From: Gigaspora rosea
Taxonomy: Eukaryota; Glomeromycota; Glomeromycetes; Diversisporales; Gigasporaceae
Direction: 5' to 3'
Assembly (NCBI GenBank): GCA_003550325.1
Contig: QKWP01000131.1
Location: forward strand, 119,160-183,159
Length of the DNA stretch: 64,000 nt
Shown here in pieces: positions 10,394 through 22,592 of the stretch. Numbering within the stretch: position 1 is the stretch's first letter; every line of letters starts with the position of its first letter. The notes below the pieces were generated by a model. It saw only the letters and a program-made list of their open reading frames with translations, ran no database searches and was not told the DNA's origin. A program made the translations under genes and the position numbers.

Positions 10394-13300
10394 ATGCCTA
10401 TTGTACCCGCATCATTTGATGTGTTAACTGTGGATAACCAAAATTTCCAGAGTGAAGCTCATGCCTGTAAAGGCACTCTTAAGAGCTATTCCACAATAGA
10501 AACCATTGATCAAGTGCCAGCAGAGACAGGAGCACCACCTTCTCGCCCAGAGAGCCCAGAAAATGCGGAAAATTTCGAGCCAGATATAAAGGAAGAAAAT
10601 AATGGAGCGTTCTATCACCGGGGGGCCAAAGCTGATAGTATGGCTGAATACAGATATATAATTCGAGATGACAGTGTAAGGCCAAGACAATTCCTTGGAA
10701 CAGATTCTGAAGATGGAATAGAAGCTATACTTACAGAGCATCAGGGTCATTCACTACACGAATTTATTGATGGTGATGACCCACTTCGTCCTATTATCGA
10801 TTTTGATTTATCCAGAGAAACATTTAATAAAATCGAACTCAAGCTCACACCTAAAGAGATACAGGATTTACTTTGTCGTGCCTTTGCAAAAACCTGTAAA
10901 GAAATATATTCAGAATGGAGACCTGATACTTTAACAATTGCCAGTAGTAGTGATAAGAAAAAAATGTCTCTCCATATATCAACTTTTGGTCTTCGTTTTA
11001 AAAATATAGCTAAGGTCGCAGTGTTTACTGAACTCGTTTATAATAAACTCCCAGTAGGATTGCAAAGCAAGGAAATTGTTGATAACATCACTAACAAAAG
11101 ATCGTTTTCCTTGCGAATACTTGGAATACCAAAATTTATTGAAGAAACCAAAAAGCATGTGTGAATAAAGAAAGCATTATTTCCAAAAGACGGGATTGTT
11201 TTCGATTTTATGCTCCGTCCACCACACGATGAGGCACCAGTTATTGATAGTCCCATCTTGGATACTCTGAAAGAAAAAACATCAATTAGAGATAAGTCAA
11301 CACTAGAAAAAAATAAAATCGATACTGGAACTATTGGATCCGAAATAGAATATATAGAAAAATTACTTGAGGAGTATAAAATCGAAGGTTTTGAAGTATT
11401 ATATCCTTCACCAATACTTACAAAATTATTCCCTCTAAATCGTATAGCAGAATCTCAATGTCCACTCTGTAATCGAGATCACACTAGTGATAACGCATAT
11501 GTAATAAGAAATAAGAAAACTTATAATTATTACTACCATAGAGCAGATCAAGATACACCAACAGATACAAGGAAACAATCATTAAAACTTGTTATTAAAG
11601 AAACAATTGAAAATAAAGAAAAAAAATGACCCCTTCCAAAAAAATTAGAACAGCCTAGAATTTCGGATCCAAATGATCACTTTACATGGGGAGACTTAAT
11701 TGATATGTATACTTCTAAGAATATTTTTACTCGTAATGAAGTATATAAGGCAATTCAAGCTACAGTCGCATGTATTCAAACATCTTCAAGATTATGGCTA
11801 CTTAAAATGGAAGATTCAGATAATGGTCTTTTCTTCGATATGTTACCTAAACTAGATATCGCTAAGTACAAAATAAAAATAACCGAATATCAAGGGGAAC
11901 TAATTGAATTAAAAATATTGATAAATCAAGCAGTTGTTGAAGGTCTGATTCTTTATCGTAATATTGATTTCCTGCCATATTCGCCAAATACCTCACTGCC
12001 AAATATCAAGTTCTTTAAACTTTTCTAGGATTCAAAGCTCAGCCAGCAAGAGATATTAATCCCACCATCATGAATCCAATTTTATGGCATGCAAAAAATA
12101 TAATCTCTGATAGAAATGAAAAACTTAGTAAATATTTCTAGCACTGGTGTGCATATTTAGTACAACAACCATCTAAAAAACCTGGAACAATTCAAGTGTT
12201 ACGTTCCTTACCAGGATGTGGAAAAAATATTTTAATTGATTTTATAGGTAAGAAAGTCCTCAGTTCAGAACTTTTCTATGCAACATCCGACCTTGGAAAA
12301 ATATTGGGCCGATTTAATAGTTGTATCCAGGCTTGTAAACTAATTGTTATGAACGAAACAGGTATGTCTAGTGGAGATTGGCATAAATATAATGATCATC
12401 TCAAATCGCTTATTACAGAAGATTACTTAACTATTGAGTGCAAAGGTATCGAACCGAAAGTCATAAAAGATTATGCTGGATTCATGGTATTAAGTAATCA
12501 TGATGCTCCACTCCGAATAGAAATGGGTGATCGAAGTATTGTGTGTTTTGATGTATCTTCCCGTTGTAAAGATAATACAACATATTTCAAGAATTTGGCT
12601 AGAGCACTCGAACATCCCGATGCATCTAATGTAGTTATGGCTTATTTACTTAGTCTTGATATCTCAGATTGGAATCCGCGAGATATTCCTGTTACTAAAA
12701 TGAAAACAGATACAATGCTGGAACACTTACCGAACCTGACACGATTCATAATCGATCATATTTCATCTTGGTCTATAAATAGGACTGAGAAATCAATATG
12801 CTCGAATTTATACCAGGAATACCATATTTGGTGTGAAAGAAATGGTGAAAATTCATTTACTAGTAAAAAATTTGGAAAAACTCTTCCAACAACTGGTATA
12901 GAACGCAGACAAGTACGGATTAATGGGAAAAGAGAATGGATATATATCCTTGATCGATCAAATATCGTGAGTAAATTGCGTGAATCAGGTATTGATGTAG
13001 AAGAATTTTCAGATACTCTACAAGACGATTCAAATACCCATATTTCTACAGATATGCCTATGTTCGATATACCCAAAATTACATTTCCCGAAGCAGAAAA
13101 AATAGAACCCACCTCATCGACTACTGATCACATTGAAAAAGGTAAGGAGAAGCAAAGCTTCGATGTTCCACATCATATATTCACTCCACCCATCGCTAAG
13201 ATGACTCAGGATCTCTTCGATTTAATAATAGATCAACCAGAATTTCCAGTTGCTTCATCGTCCGAGTCTACAGATATATCTCTACCTCCCGAGATCATAC

Positions 13301-13719
13301 ACGTAGAACCTGTGGACGATAAATCAGAACCTTCTCCAAAGATCATTGAATCGGTGAATGATGAGCCCGAGACCAATAATGAAGAAGCCAGCACCCAATT
13401 GAAAACATATCCACCTGGATATATACCCCGAGAAGAGCGGGAAAAACGTCTCAGGCAATGGGCTATAGATCATAATAAGGATCCCGATAAGTTTGTGACC
13501 ATTACAGATAAAAACAAAACTGATTCAATAGATTATCTTACAAGGATAGATGTTGATGCAAATATCTGTCTCTTTAATATAGAACAAGGTAATGATCCTC
13601 ATGATTTTATGGAAATGATGCATTGGGAAAGATTGATAGGAGAAGAAATTTTATGCCGTAGACTTGAAGATGCAGGCGAATGCATATGGCTTGACACTGA
13701 TAAAAAATGGATAAAATAA
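10394..13719 (+). pseudogene. Primase-SF3 helicase fusion (AEP + DUF5906/D5-like)
   Basis: A replication protein for priming and unwinding DNA. From ATG 10394: an acidic, low-complexity leader, then an archaeo-eukaryotic primase-like domain with the D-x-D pair in PIIDFDLS (about 10793), S-x-H in MSLHIS (about 10963), and an LR motif in FSLRILGIPKF (about 11105). A Cys/His site follows at CPLCNRDH (about 11458). The helicase part has Walker A LPGCGKN (about 12205), Walker B LIVMNE (about 12340) and the sensor-like GFMVLSNHD (about 12480), as in NrS-1-type helicases. The C-terminus is a Pro/Ser/Glu-rich linker and a charged domain (YIPREEREKRLRQW). The reading frame is broken: TGA at 11162 and 11627, a one-base frame change near 12025, TAG at 12139. 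The final 507 codons (12196-13719) are intact, so decay is recent. Trp is otherwise encoded by TGG. A tyrosine-recombinase-like gene follows on the same strand. Confidence 0.75.
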
Positions 13720-13918
13720 AACTATACTCCAGGAAAATGGATTGCTATGGTAAGTCTGCGAAGCAGGACACTCAGTGTTTATTACAACTCGGTTTGATCA
13801 TTATGATAAAGTGAGAATAAAAAGGTTTTATAGTTAGAAACATCTAATGGAGGGGGCTTTTTTGCCTCTTCAAACTAGACAATATAAAAATTTTCAATAA
13901 AAATATTACAAAAACAAT

Positions 13919-14260
13919 ATGTTCTCATGCTCTATATATACTGTAAACAAAATGAGTGATCAAGAATTAGAAACTCCAGAAAAAGTACTTAACCTATTAA
14001 CTGACCGGATGATAAATTTGAATGGACCAACATTCCGTAAATTAATCCGCAATGGATATAAACATGTTAGTGATTTATCGAATTACTCAGAAATATCTGA
14101 ACATATCGATTATGGTTGTTCAGATCACACAGCCTTCTTATTTAATATATGAAAGCCGGCAGTAATACCACCACCCGAAATATTACAAAACAGACCGGAC
14201 ATATATCACAAATATCTTATAACTGTTGAATCGTGCCAGAATTTATTTGGATAGGCATAG
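13919..14260 (+). pseudogene. Small unknown protein between primase-helicase and recombinase
   Basis: The frame opens at 13919, although the Met at 13952 (MSDQELETPEKVLNLL) is the better start. It reads LNGPTFRKLIRNGYKHVSDL and stops at TGA 14150-14152, after which the frame continues KPAVIPPPEILQNRPD to about 14250. The sequence is helical and charged in the first half. I do not recognise it. Its position, co-oriented between two element genes, suggests it belongs to the same element. Confidence 0.4.
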
Positions 14261-14510
14261 AAAAATGAATAATAAACCTTAATATAACCTGGACCTCTAT
14301 CTCTAGAGCTATAAAATTTTTTCGTTATATCCTATGTAATAGTAAATTTCAAATTAACAACCTAGTTACTCTATACGTAGTCATATACTCTCTTTTTCCT
14401 TCCATGCTCAGAAAAAGCGTAATTAATTTTGATTTGAAAAAATATTTTTTATAGTATATATAACCTAAAGAACTGCTCATAATCTTCCCAACCTATTATA
14501 ACATTCAATT

Positions 14511-15779
14511 ATGTCAGCCATTACAACTAAAATCGTTGAAAAATACAATTTTAGCTCTAAGATGGGTATATCTGATCTCAGTCAATATACCTCAGAATTT
14601 CTTGAAAACCTTACCGATGATAAGAAGCGGAATCAGGCTCGCAGACGCCTTCAGGATGGTTTTAAATTTAGCAGTGAACAGGTAGGTGTATTGATACCTA
14701 ATCAGAGAAGTGGGAAAAATAAAACTATAAATTTGGTTGAAGGTAATTGTAGAATAGCAATAACCAAGCCCCCAAAAAGTTTAGAAGAAGAGATCGTCAG
14801 AGAGAAAGCAAAACAAATCTTGCAAAATAGATATGGGTTTAGTGAAGATCAAGTAAATGCCTAATTCACAATCCTGAAAAACGAAAGTAGACACAGTGTA
14901 ACTACCTCAGATAAAAATGTAAATATTGTAATCACCAATCAACTCTCTAAAGGAATGGAGGAAGAAACAATTGGGGATATGACGCAACAGATTTTACGGG
15001 ATAAACTTAGCATTAGAGATGTAAGAGCTGAAGCTTATGCCTTAGCCCTATTAGCAAAAAATGCTAATGCTGGCTTATCACGTCTCACTCGTCTTCGTAG
15101 AGAATTAAGGAACCTTAATGCATCACTTGAGATAATTGAGGTTACAAAATTTCCAGATATTACAGAAGATGCCAACAAAATTCAGAGTGTCAATCGAAAA
15201 AAGCTGAAGCTAAACGTATTGATTATCTAGATGAATTTACATTAGATAGTCAAAGAAAAATTAGATGTGTATGATATTAAAACTTTACCTGATTGTCAGG
15301 CTCTTGTTGATGTTATGGTAATGCTTTGTATTCGTCCTGCTGAACTTAAAACTTTACGCATTACAGATGCTGGAGTGATGGGATATGCGAAGAATCAAGG
15401 TCAGCCAGATATTCCCAGAAAATTTAGATCGATGGAAAAGAATCAAGAACGAGCCAAAGAACTACTCACTTGGATTCAGCGTGCTATATCATCTGGACGA
15501 ATGGGTGATCCAGGTAAGCCAGGAGTTAAATGATTCAATAAATTCTTAAAAGATTATGATTTAATTACTAAATATTTACGTAAATTAGGAGAAGTTTACG
15601 GTGCAGTAGCACATGAGGCTAAGAATATAGCCCACGCTTATACAATTGCTGAAGAATGTCTAAGTCATTCATCTGATAATAATACTTCTACTGTGCAAAA
15701 TTAAGTTGTAGTCAATTATAGAAAAAGAGGAGTTCCTTATGAGCAAGCAAGACGATTTCATATCTATGATCAAGATTAA
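14511..15779 (+). pseudogene. Tyrosine-recombinase-like protein (Crypton-like), decayed
   Basis: From ATG 14511 a charged N-terminal region (MSAITTKIVEKYNFSS; RRRLQDGFKFSSEQV) is followed by a helical Arg/Leu-rich segment (LARLTRLRRELRNLNASL-like, about 15070-15140). The C-terminal part resembles a tyrosine recombinase catalytic domain: Arg in LCIRPAELKTL (15333-15335), a His in AVAHEAKN (15612-15614, where H-x-x-R is usual but K is found), and ECLSHSSDN (the L-G-H-type box, about 15655). After it comes STVQN and a TAA at 15702-15704 where the nucleophilic Tyr would be expected. The frame then runs VVVNYRKRG to the stop at 15777-15779. Other breaks: TAA 14862, two frame changes at about 15195 and 15245, TGA 15531. 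The family would integrate or excise circular DNA. It is inactive here. Assignment is by motif pattern only. Confidence 0.5.
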
Positions 15780-17331
15780 TTGCGCTTCTTCACTTTTACC
15801 ATATCTATAGTAAAATCTTCATTATCATAAAAGGTTCAAAGCCGGACCCAGATTTAGACACTATTATTATTATTATAATCACCAAGATTTTTAGAATCAT
15901 TATTATTATTATAATCCTTGATATTATCTGTTTTTCAAAAATCTCTGAATTTTCTAACTTTTGTGATTTTCTTGAATTTCAAAAATCCTAAAAATTTTGC
16001 TAGCAACTTTGAATTAGAAATTCTTAAATCATGCAGGTATGTACTTGTGACAGATTATATTTCTGGTCTTACAACAGTATTGTATTATTACAATATTGTA
16101 TAATTGTGGCATTATAGCATTATAGTATTACAGAATTGTAGCATTGTGGCATTATAACATTATAGCATTATGGCATTACGGCATTATAGCATATAATTTT
16201 TATAGCAATTAGATACTATGTAATTCTACTATTGGTAAAATTCCATAATTGCTATAATTTAGTAATTCTATTACCAACTATAGTTAGTGTTTAATACACT
16301 ATGATATAAATATTAAAACTATACATGGTATTACAAAATTTTAACAAGACAGATTTTTAAATAGCTTTTTATGATTAACTAATTAAAACATTTTATATAT
16401 AAACATGGGTAACTCAAAACCATATTGCATATTATCACAATAACTAACAAATTTTGCAACAAAATTTTTATATATATTATCATAGCAAATTTTTTTTTAT
16501 AAAAAAATTAAATTTTTCTTTGAAGCTTAATAATTTGATTTTAATATTATAAAAGAATTATGAATCAAATTTTTATTTTTGTATTCATTTTTATTATCTA
16601 TGATTTCTGTGATCAATTCTTTGCTTCATCAATTGGTTAAAAGAATTGAATTGTCAATATGTTACAATTCTGAAGAAGATGCTATTCTACTGCTTTATAT
16701 AAGAATAGCAAATATTACTATAGTTGAAGGTTAACAAAAGAATTTTATAGTTTCTGGATCTTTTGCAAACTTTATATACAATTTATTGATTATATAAGCA
16801 ATGCACAAAAACTCTTTAGTACTCTTGTTATAGAGAGAATAGTCTTTCTTCATGTCCAATAAACTAGAACTCTATTTACAGTACTGGTATCTATTTTAGT
16901 TGTGTGCCACAATTTCCTAATTTGTACAAAGTTATAACCGTAATTAGAAATCTAGCTGTTAATTTTGTATATATATATATATAGGTTGACCCCCAAACCT
17001 ATAAAAAATTTTGTTTATTATATTCTGATTCTACTTAGGTATTTTAATAATATTCCAATTATATTCCAATTAAGGGTTTAAAAAATATAGTATAATTTTT
17101 GTTTCAAAAAAATATTTAGATAATATTCCAAAAGCATTTAATATTTGAATTAGAAAATTTTAATAATAAAATATATTCTAAAAAAACTATAGATAATAAT
17201 CTGATTTTATAAATATTAAAAAAATTAATATTATTTTAAATATATTCAGAAATATTATAAGAAATAATCCAATTTTATATTTATATTAGAATTAGAAAGT
17301 TTTAATAAAAATGTATTTTAGAAAGAAATAG
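15780..17331. repeat. AT-rich spacer with microsatellites and tandem motifs
   Basis: An ATT microsatellite lies at about 15863-15925, in two blocks separated by CACCAAGATTTTTAG. Units of GGCATTATAG type repeat from about 16095 to 16190. From about 17030 a degenerate unit (AATATTCCAATT, then TTTATATTAGAATTAGAAA) repeats to 17330 and resumes after the element at 18184. No gene is seen. Confidence 0.45.
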
Positions 17332-18183
17332 AAATTTGTCGCACTTGTAACATGTCGTACTCCTGATTCTGACCAATCAAATCATATAATTTTGTAACTA
17401 AAAAATTTTATTTTTTAAAAATTAAAAGTTTTACTAGTAAAATATAAAAACAAATAAGCAACATTAAAGCATATAATGTAAAAATTTATTCTAAACAACT
17501 TTTTCTAAGTCATAAAGATAGATTGTCTTTGTAAAAAAATGTTTTATAAGAAAAATCAAAAATTTTTAACATTAGTACATATAAAACATTTTTTACTAAT
17601 TTAATCTATATTTACATTTAATTTTTATGTGTAAAATTTTATACTAAACAACTTTTTCTAAGTTAAAAAGGAAGATTGTTTTAGTAAAAAAACTTTTATA
17701 TGTGCTAACCTTGGAAATTTTTGATTTTTCTTATAAAATGTTTTTTTACTAAAACAATCTATCTTTATAAATTAGAAAAAGTTGTTCAGAATAAAATTTT
17801 ATATTATATAACATGCTATTTTATATATATTTTACACTTTATTAAGTAAAATTTTTAATTTTTAATATATAAAATTTTATGCTAAACAACTTTTTCTAAG
17901 TTAAAAAGTTAAATTGTTTTAGTAAAAAAACTTTTATATATACTAACCTTGGAAATTTTTGATTTTTCTTATAAAACATTTTTTACTAAGACAATCTATC
18001 TTTATGACTTAGAAAAAGTTGTTCAGAATAAAATTCTATATTATATGACATGCTATTATATATATATTTTACACTTTATTAAATAAAATTTTTAATTTTA
18101 TAAAACAAAATTTTTTGCCTACAAAATCGTGCAATTTGATTGGTCAAACCAGGGGTGTGACATGTCATGGGTGTAACAAATTT
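17332..18183. mobile_element. About 850-bp non-coding element with 50-bp inverted ends
   Basis: The left end (AAATTTGTCGCACTTGTAAC onward to GACCAATCAAAT) and the complement of the right end (AAATTTGTTACACCCATGAC onward) match for about 50 bases with transitions only. The interior holds several inverted and direct copies of a segment around AACAACTTTTTCTAAGT, so the single strand could fold into several hairpins. Similar degenerate repeats flank it on both sides, suggesting insertion into a tandem array. No open frame. Confidence 0.6.
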
Positions 18184-18707
18184 ATATTCCCTTTTGGAAA
18201 TACTATGAAAAATAATCTGTTTTTATATTTATATTAGAATTGAAAATTTTAACAATAAATATATATTTATTTTATTTTTAAAATATTATCTGGTTTTCTT
18301 TATCTATAATAATATACTGTTTTTTCTAATTTTAAAAAGCTATACAATAATTTATAGCATATATATTAGTAATACTTTTTCTACCAAAATATCAAAATAA
18401 TACTATATTGATTTTTAAAATTTTCATGTTTCTTGTCCAGTATATAAGATTCCATAAACAAGACCCCAAATATTAGACCCCTATGTACTAAACCAGGTGT
18501 AAATCTCAAAATTTACAATAACCAAATACAGGTCTTTTAAATATTTAGGTTGACTACTATAAATAAAATATGCATATTTTTTAAATTTTCCTTTTAATAG
18601 TACAAACTTTCTACTATATACTAGATCAAAGTCCAATATTAAGTTTAATTTTGGTAGAATATAAGAGACCTAGGTCTTTTATATAGCAGTTTATAGTAAT
18701 AAATATA
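18184..18707. other. AT-rich spacer without recognisable gene
   Basis: It begins with the tandem motif that also precedes the 17332-18183 element; the remainder shows nothing I can support. Confidence 0.35.
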
Positions 18708-19163
18708 CAGTTAGTCCTCTCAAAACTGATCCTGTCAAAACTGATAACCTGCCAAAATCAGTTAAAAATCAATCCGCTATACCTGTTCTATAAGTAATAA
18801 CTGATAACTTGCTATTTTTAATATCCAATAGCCTTTATATGTAAATTTTCAATTTTGTAATATGCATCCAATCAAATCACATAAAATTGATATAGATGAA
18901 TTCTTTTACAATAATCACATGATTAGAATATTGATTTTAAGAATTTTCTATTTGCAATATTACATAATTAAATTGTTCCTAGGTCTTTAAGATCACAAGT
19001 AATTCTGTTTTTTGTTCCAATTAGGTCCTGAAAATTGTTCAATTTTGCAATTTGATTGTTTGATGTGGGTCTGCATTTCACATAATATTTTCAAATCTGA
19101 TTACCTCTTAAAACTAATACTAAACCTATTCACTATATAAACTAGTTCTGAAAGGACCAACTG
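18708..19163. mobile_element. 456-bp MITE with CAGTTRGTCC ends and TA duplication
   Basis: The left end CAGTTAGTCCTCTCAAAACT and the complement of the right end CAGTTGGTCCTTTCAGAACT match closely. TA flanks both ends. This is the pattern of a Tc1/mariner (pogo-like) MITE. No open frame. Confidence 0.65.
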
Positions 19164-20575
19164 TATTTTAATTACCATAAAATCTGAATATGTGTACCCC
19201 CCATGCAGTGTACCCCTTGCTAGTTTGAAGTGCCAGTTGGTGATTTATACCCAGGTACATAGTATAATACATACTATATGTATCATCCCAGATAGATATA
19301 GTAAAACATATTGACTTAATACTGTGTACCCCCTATATAGAGGTACTCCAGGTACTAAATCGAGTTATGAAAATACCTGGAGTACACACGTCCGGATTTT
19401 ATGGTATATATTTATAAGTAAAATAATATAAAACTTGACTATTAAATCTTGTTCTTCAAAAAAATAGAGCTTTTGGACAATGTATATTTTTATCAACAAG
19501 AAATTTTGTCTATAATAATTATAAAATATTTAAATATAAGAGTTTTAGTTTAGCTTATTTTGTTAAATACCAGTTTATTATAAAAATAAATAATGATCAT
19601 ATAATTATACTATTTACAGTATACTAAATTAGTATTAAATTTACAAAACTTGTGCAAACTTAACAATTAAAAATGTTATAATTTATGTATTTAAGTAATA
19701 TTAGTAAGCAAACTAGACAAGTTCTGGAATACCAGTTTATAATATTGGCTAAATACAATCTTGTTATATAATTTACTCAAAACTGGTTAAAATCTACTAT
19801 ACCTGTTCTATAAGTAATAACTGGTAACCTGCTATTTCTAATATCCAAAAGCCTTTATATATAAATTTTTGGTTTTGTATAAAGTCACCCGATATGCATC
19901 CAATCAAATCACATAAAATTGGTATAGAAGAATTCTTTTACAATAATCATATGATTAGAATATTTATCTTAAGGATTTTTCATTTGCGATATCACATAAT
20001 TAAATTGTTCCCAGGTCTTTGAGATCACAAGTAATTCTGTTTTTTGTTCTAATTAGGTCCTGAAAATTGTTCAATTTTGCAATTTGATTGGTCGATAAGT
20101 GTCTGCATTTCACATAATATTTTCAAATCTGATTACCTCTCAAAACTAATACTAAACCTATTCACCATATATACCAGGTCTGAAAGGACCAACTGTATTT
20201 TAATTATATATTTATAAGTAAAATAATATAAAACTTGACTATAAAATCTTGCTTTTCAAAAAAATAGAGCTTTTGGACAATGTGTGTTTTTATCAACAAG
20301 AAATTTTGTCTATAATAATTATAAAATATTTAAATATAAGAGTTTTTCTAATAACTAGTTTAGCTTATTTTGTTAAATACTAGTTTATTATAAAAATAAA
20401 TATTAATCATATAATCATACTATTTACAGTATACTAAATTAGTTATTAAATTACAAAACTTGTGCAAACTTAATAATTAAAAATATTATAATTTATGTAT
20501 TTAAGTAATATTAGTAAGCAAACTAGACAAGTTGGAATACCAGTTTATAATATTGGCTAAATACAATCTTTTATA
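18745..20575. repeat. Tandem duplication, about 0.8-kb unit, in two copies
   Basis: Copy A (about 18745-19778) and copy B (about 19779-20575) share a long run of matching sequence beginning TATACCTGTTCTATAAGTAA and ending TATTGGCTAAATACAATCTT. Copy A is longer only because it carries the 230-bp insertion at 19175-19404. The duplicated unit includes most of the MITE at 18708-19163, so copy B has only the right end of that MITE (ending at 20195). Confidence 0.75.
19175..19404. mobile_element. 230-bp MITE with CCATAAAATC ends, empty site known
   Basis: The ends are inverted CCATAAAATC, each followed by a G/T-rich block. TA at 19173-19174 and 19405-19406 flank it. The tandem copy B has the uninterrupted site (TTTTAATTATATATTTATAAG near 20200), which gives a direct empty-site comparison and shows a TA target duplication. 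Insertion therefore came after the tandem duplication. No open frame. Confidence 0.85.
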
Positions 20576-21036
20576 AAATTTACTATTTGATATAACCTTT
20601 TTGGATATAAACCAAAAAGGCAAACATTGACATTGTATTCTAGCATTATCCGATTGGATTGAATTTTATCATTGTGAAAATAAATATCAAATTACTAACA
20701 ATAAACAAGCAAATATAAATTGACCAGTAATTTTAACTTTTTGTCTTGAATATAACTGCTTACAATTTTTTGTGATACAATAGTTAAGCTGTACATTTAT
20801 TTCAATATATAAAATACTCAAATCAATAGCTCAATTATAGTACAATATGCTATATAAGGACCCTGAGCAGCTAACAATTTTAAAAAATTGTTATATATTT
20901 CTAAAAATAGAAAAGATCTATAGAAAAACAGTCAAAAATAAGTATTAATATTACTAAATATAGAAAGATCTATACAAAAATAGTTAAAAATAAGCAAAAG
21001 CAAATTGTCACCTATCTATGTATAGCTTAGGGTCCT
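20576..21036. other. AT-rich spacer, no gene
   Basis: Contains short inverted matches to sequence around 21037-21080 (AATACTCAAAT near 20815) but no defined element or coding frame. Confidence 0.3.
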
Positions 21037-21211
21037 GCAGGACCCCAAATAATCTATGTGAGGTTATATTTGAGTATTATAGTAACAATTTTTTTAGTTA
21101 GCACTTTTGCTTTGGTATATATAACCTATATTTCCTATATTAGATAGAACTTTTACCCACCTTTACTTTTTTTGAAATACAACATTTTCTAAAAAAAAAA
21201 ACAGACCATTC

Positions 21212-21290
<79 letters not shown>

Positions 21291-21732
21291 AGAAAGAAAA
21301 AACAAAGCATTCACTAAAAAAAACAAAACATTTACTAAAAAAAAAAACCAAAACATTCATTAAAAAAAAAAAAGTTAAAAATCTCTTAAGCCCATTTTAT
21401 CTACAAGCTGCCAACAACTATAAATATATAAACCACAAATTGTATAAAAAAAACTTAAAAAAAAAAACCATTTTGGTTAATTTTTTTTAATTTGTATTTT
21501 TCCAATTTTTGCATTTTTCTGATTTTCATTAGCACATTTCAAATATATTATTTATAAAAATTACACTATTAGCATTCTTTCAAATATACCTATTTTGCTA
21601 TTTAGCAGGTTTCAAATATAACCTTTTTTTTCAATACCTACTTTTTAAATATAACCTTTTTTAAAAAATGGCCTTTCATTAGCTATTTTTCAGCTATGAC
21701 CTCACATAGATTATTTGGAGTCCTAGTCCTGC
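21037..21732. mobile_element. About 700-bp inverted-end element with long poly(A) inside
   Basis: GCAGGACCCCAAATAATC at the left pairs with the complement of GATTATTTGGAGTCCT at the right, extending into TATGTGAGGT. Inside is an uninterrupted run of 74 A (21215-21288), followed by A-rich sequence to about 21370. No open frame. No target duplication was recognised. Confidence 0.5.
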
Positions 21733-21795
21733 TATATACTTAGTAGTGATGCATCATTAGGTCCTGAAAAAGACTGGTCCTAGACTGGGACTGAT

Positions 21796-22501
21796 AGTAG
21801 GGCCAAACTGGAGGTTCTGAAGTCAAAATTCCATAAATGTATCCAGAATAATCTCCTACCTTCTCTACAGACCTTTCTAGATATATTTAATCTTATATCA
21901 AATTCAAGCTTTAAATTATGCTAGAGCCAAATCCTGTTAACTTACTCTTTTTACTTCTAAATAGGGGCTTCCAATATTAAGGAGCAAGTAGTCTTTGTTA
22001 ACGCTCTGGCTATATTTTTAAATCTAAATAAGATAACAAAAAAATTATGCTATTTCACTTACCCTTAAAATGAGCAAAGAGCACTGAGGACCGAAGTGTC
22101 CGAGTGTGCTTCTCTGCAAGCCTATTCAAGCCTAAAATGCATACTATTTTCTATGTTATCCTAGAATTAATTCAAAAAACGATTTAACTCTATCTAGCAA
22201 AGGACAAATTTTGGTACTCAGCATAAGCTAGATACCAAAATTATGAAACCCGGGTACCAAAATTATGATACCCAGGTACCAAAATTATGATACCTGGGTG
22301 CCAAAATTATGATACCCAGGTACCAAAATTTCAGATATTACTAATCTTGATACCAAACTTTTGATATCTGAATACCAAAATTTCAGACATATGTTAGCTA
22401 TTTTTCAGATCCCAGTACCAAAATTTCAGATATATTTACTAAAATTTTGGATCTTGGTATCAAAATTAGGACAAAAAAATGATATTGGGATACCAAAATT
22501 T
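21796..22501 (+). repeat. Polinton left terminal inverted repeat
   Basis: Matches the right repeat in inverse orientation throughout. The inner 270 bases are a tandem array of a unit of about 24 bases around TACCAAAATTATGATACCC (about 22235-22330), then diverged TACCAAAATTTCAGATAT units. Confidence 0.85.
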
Positions 22502-22592
22502 CTATTTAAACAAAAATATTTTATAAGTATTATATAGTACTTAAGGGTATTATAATTAAAGAAAAGGTTTTTATAAGTATTATATAACAAAT

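Larger units (their letters stand above)
10394..15779 (+). mobile_element. Candidate primase-helicase/tyrosine-recombinase element
   Basis: Three co-oriented genes (primase-helicase, small protein, recombinase-like) lie within 5.4 kb with short spacers and similar decay. I find no terminal inverted repeats or target duplication on either side, which would be normal for a tyrosine-recombinase element integrating as a circle. The real ends are unknown; coordinates here cover the genes only. Confidence 0.4.

Noticed and set aside
10424..10750. 108-codon minus-strand frame over the primase leader
   Set aside because: It is the shadow of the coding plus strand, with no protein-like motif.
10394..15779. 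TGA read as Trp (alternative genetic code, for example an endobacterial origin)
   Set aside because: Trp is encoded by TGG many times in the same genes, TAG/TAA stops and frame changes also occur, and the setting is eukaryotic with spliceosomal introns nearby.
16085..16200. CRISPR array
   Set aside because: The GGCATTATAG units are contiguous short tandem repeats without unique spacers, in a eukaryotic setting.
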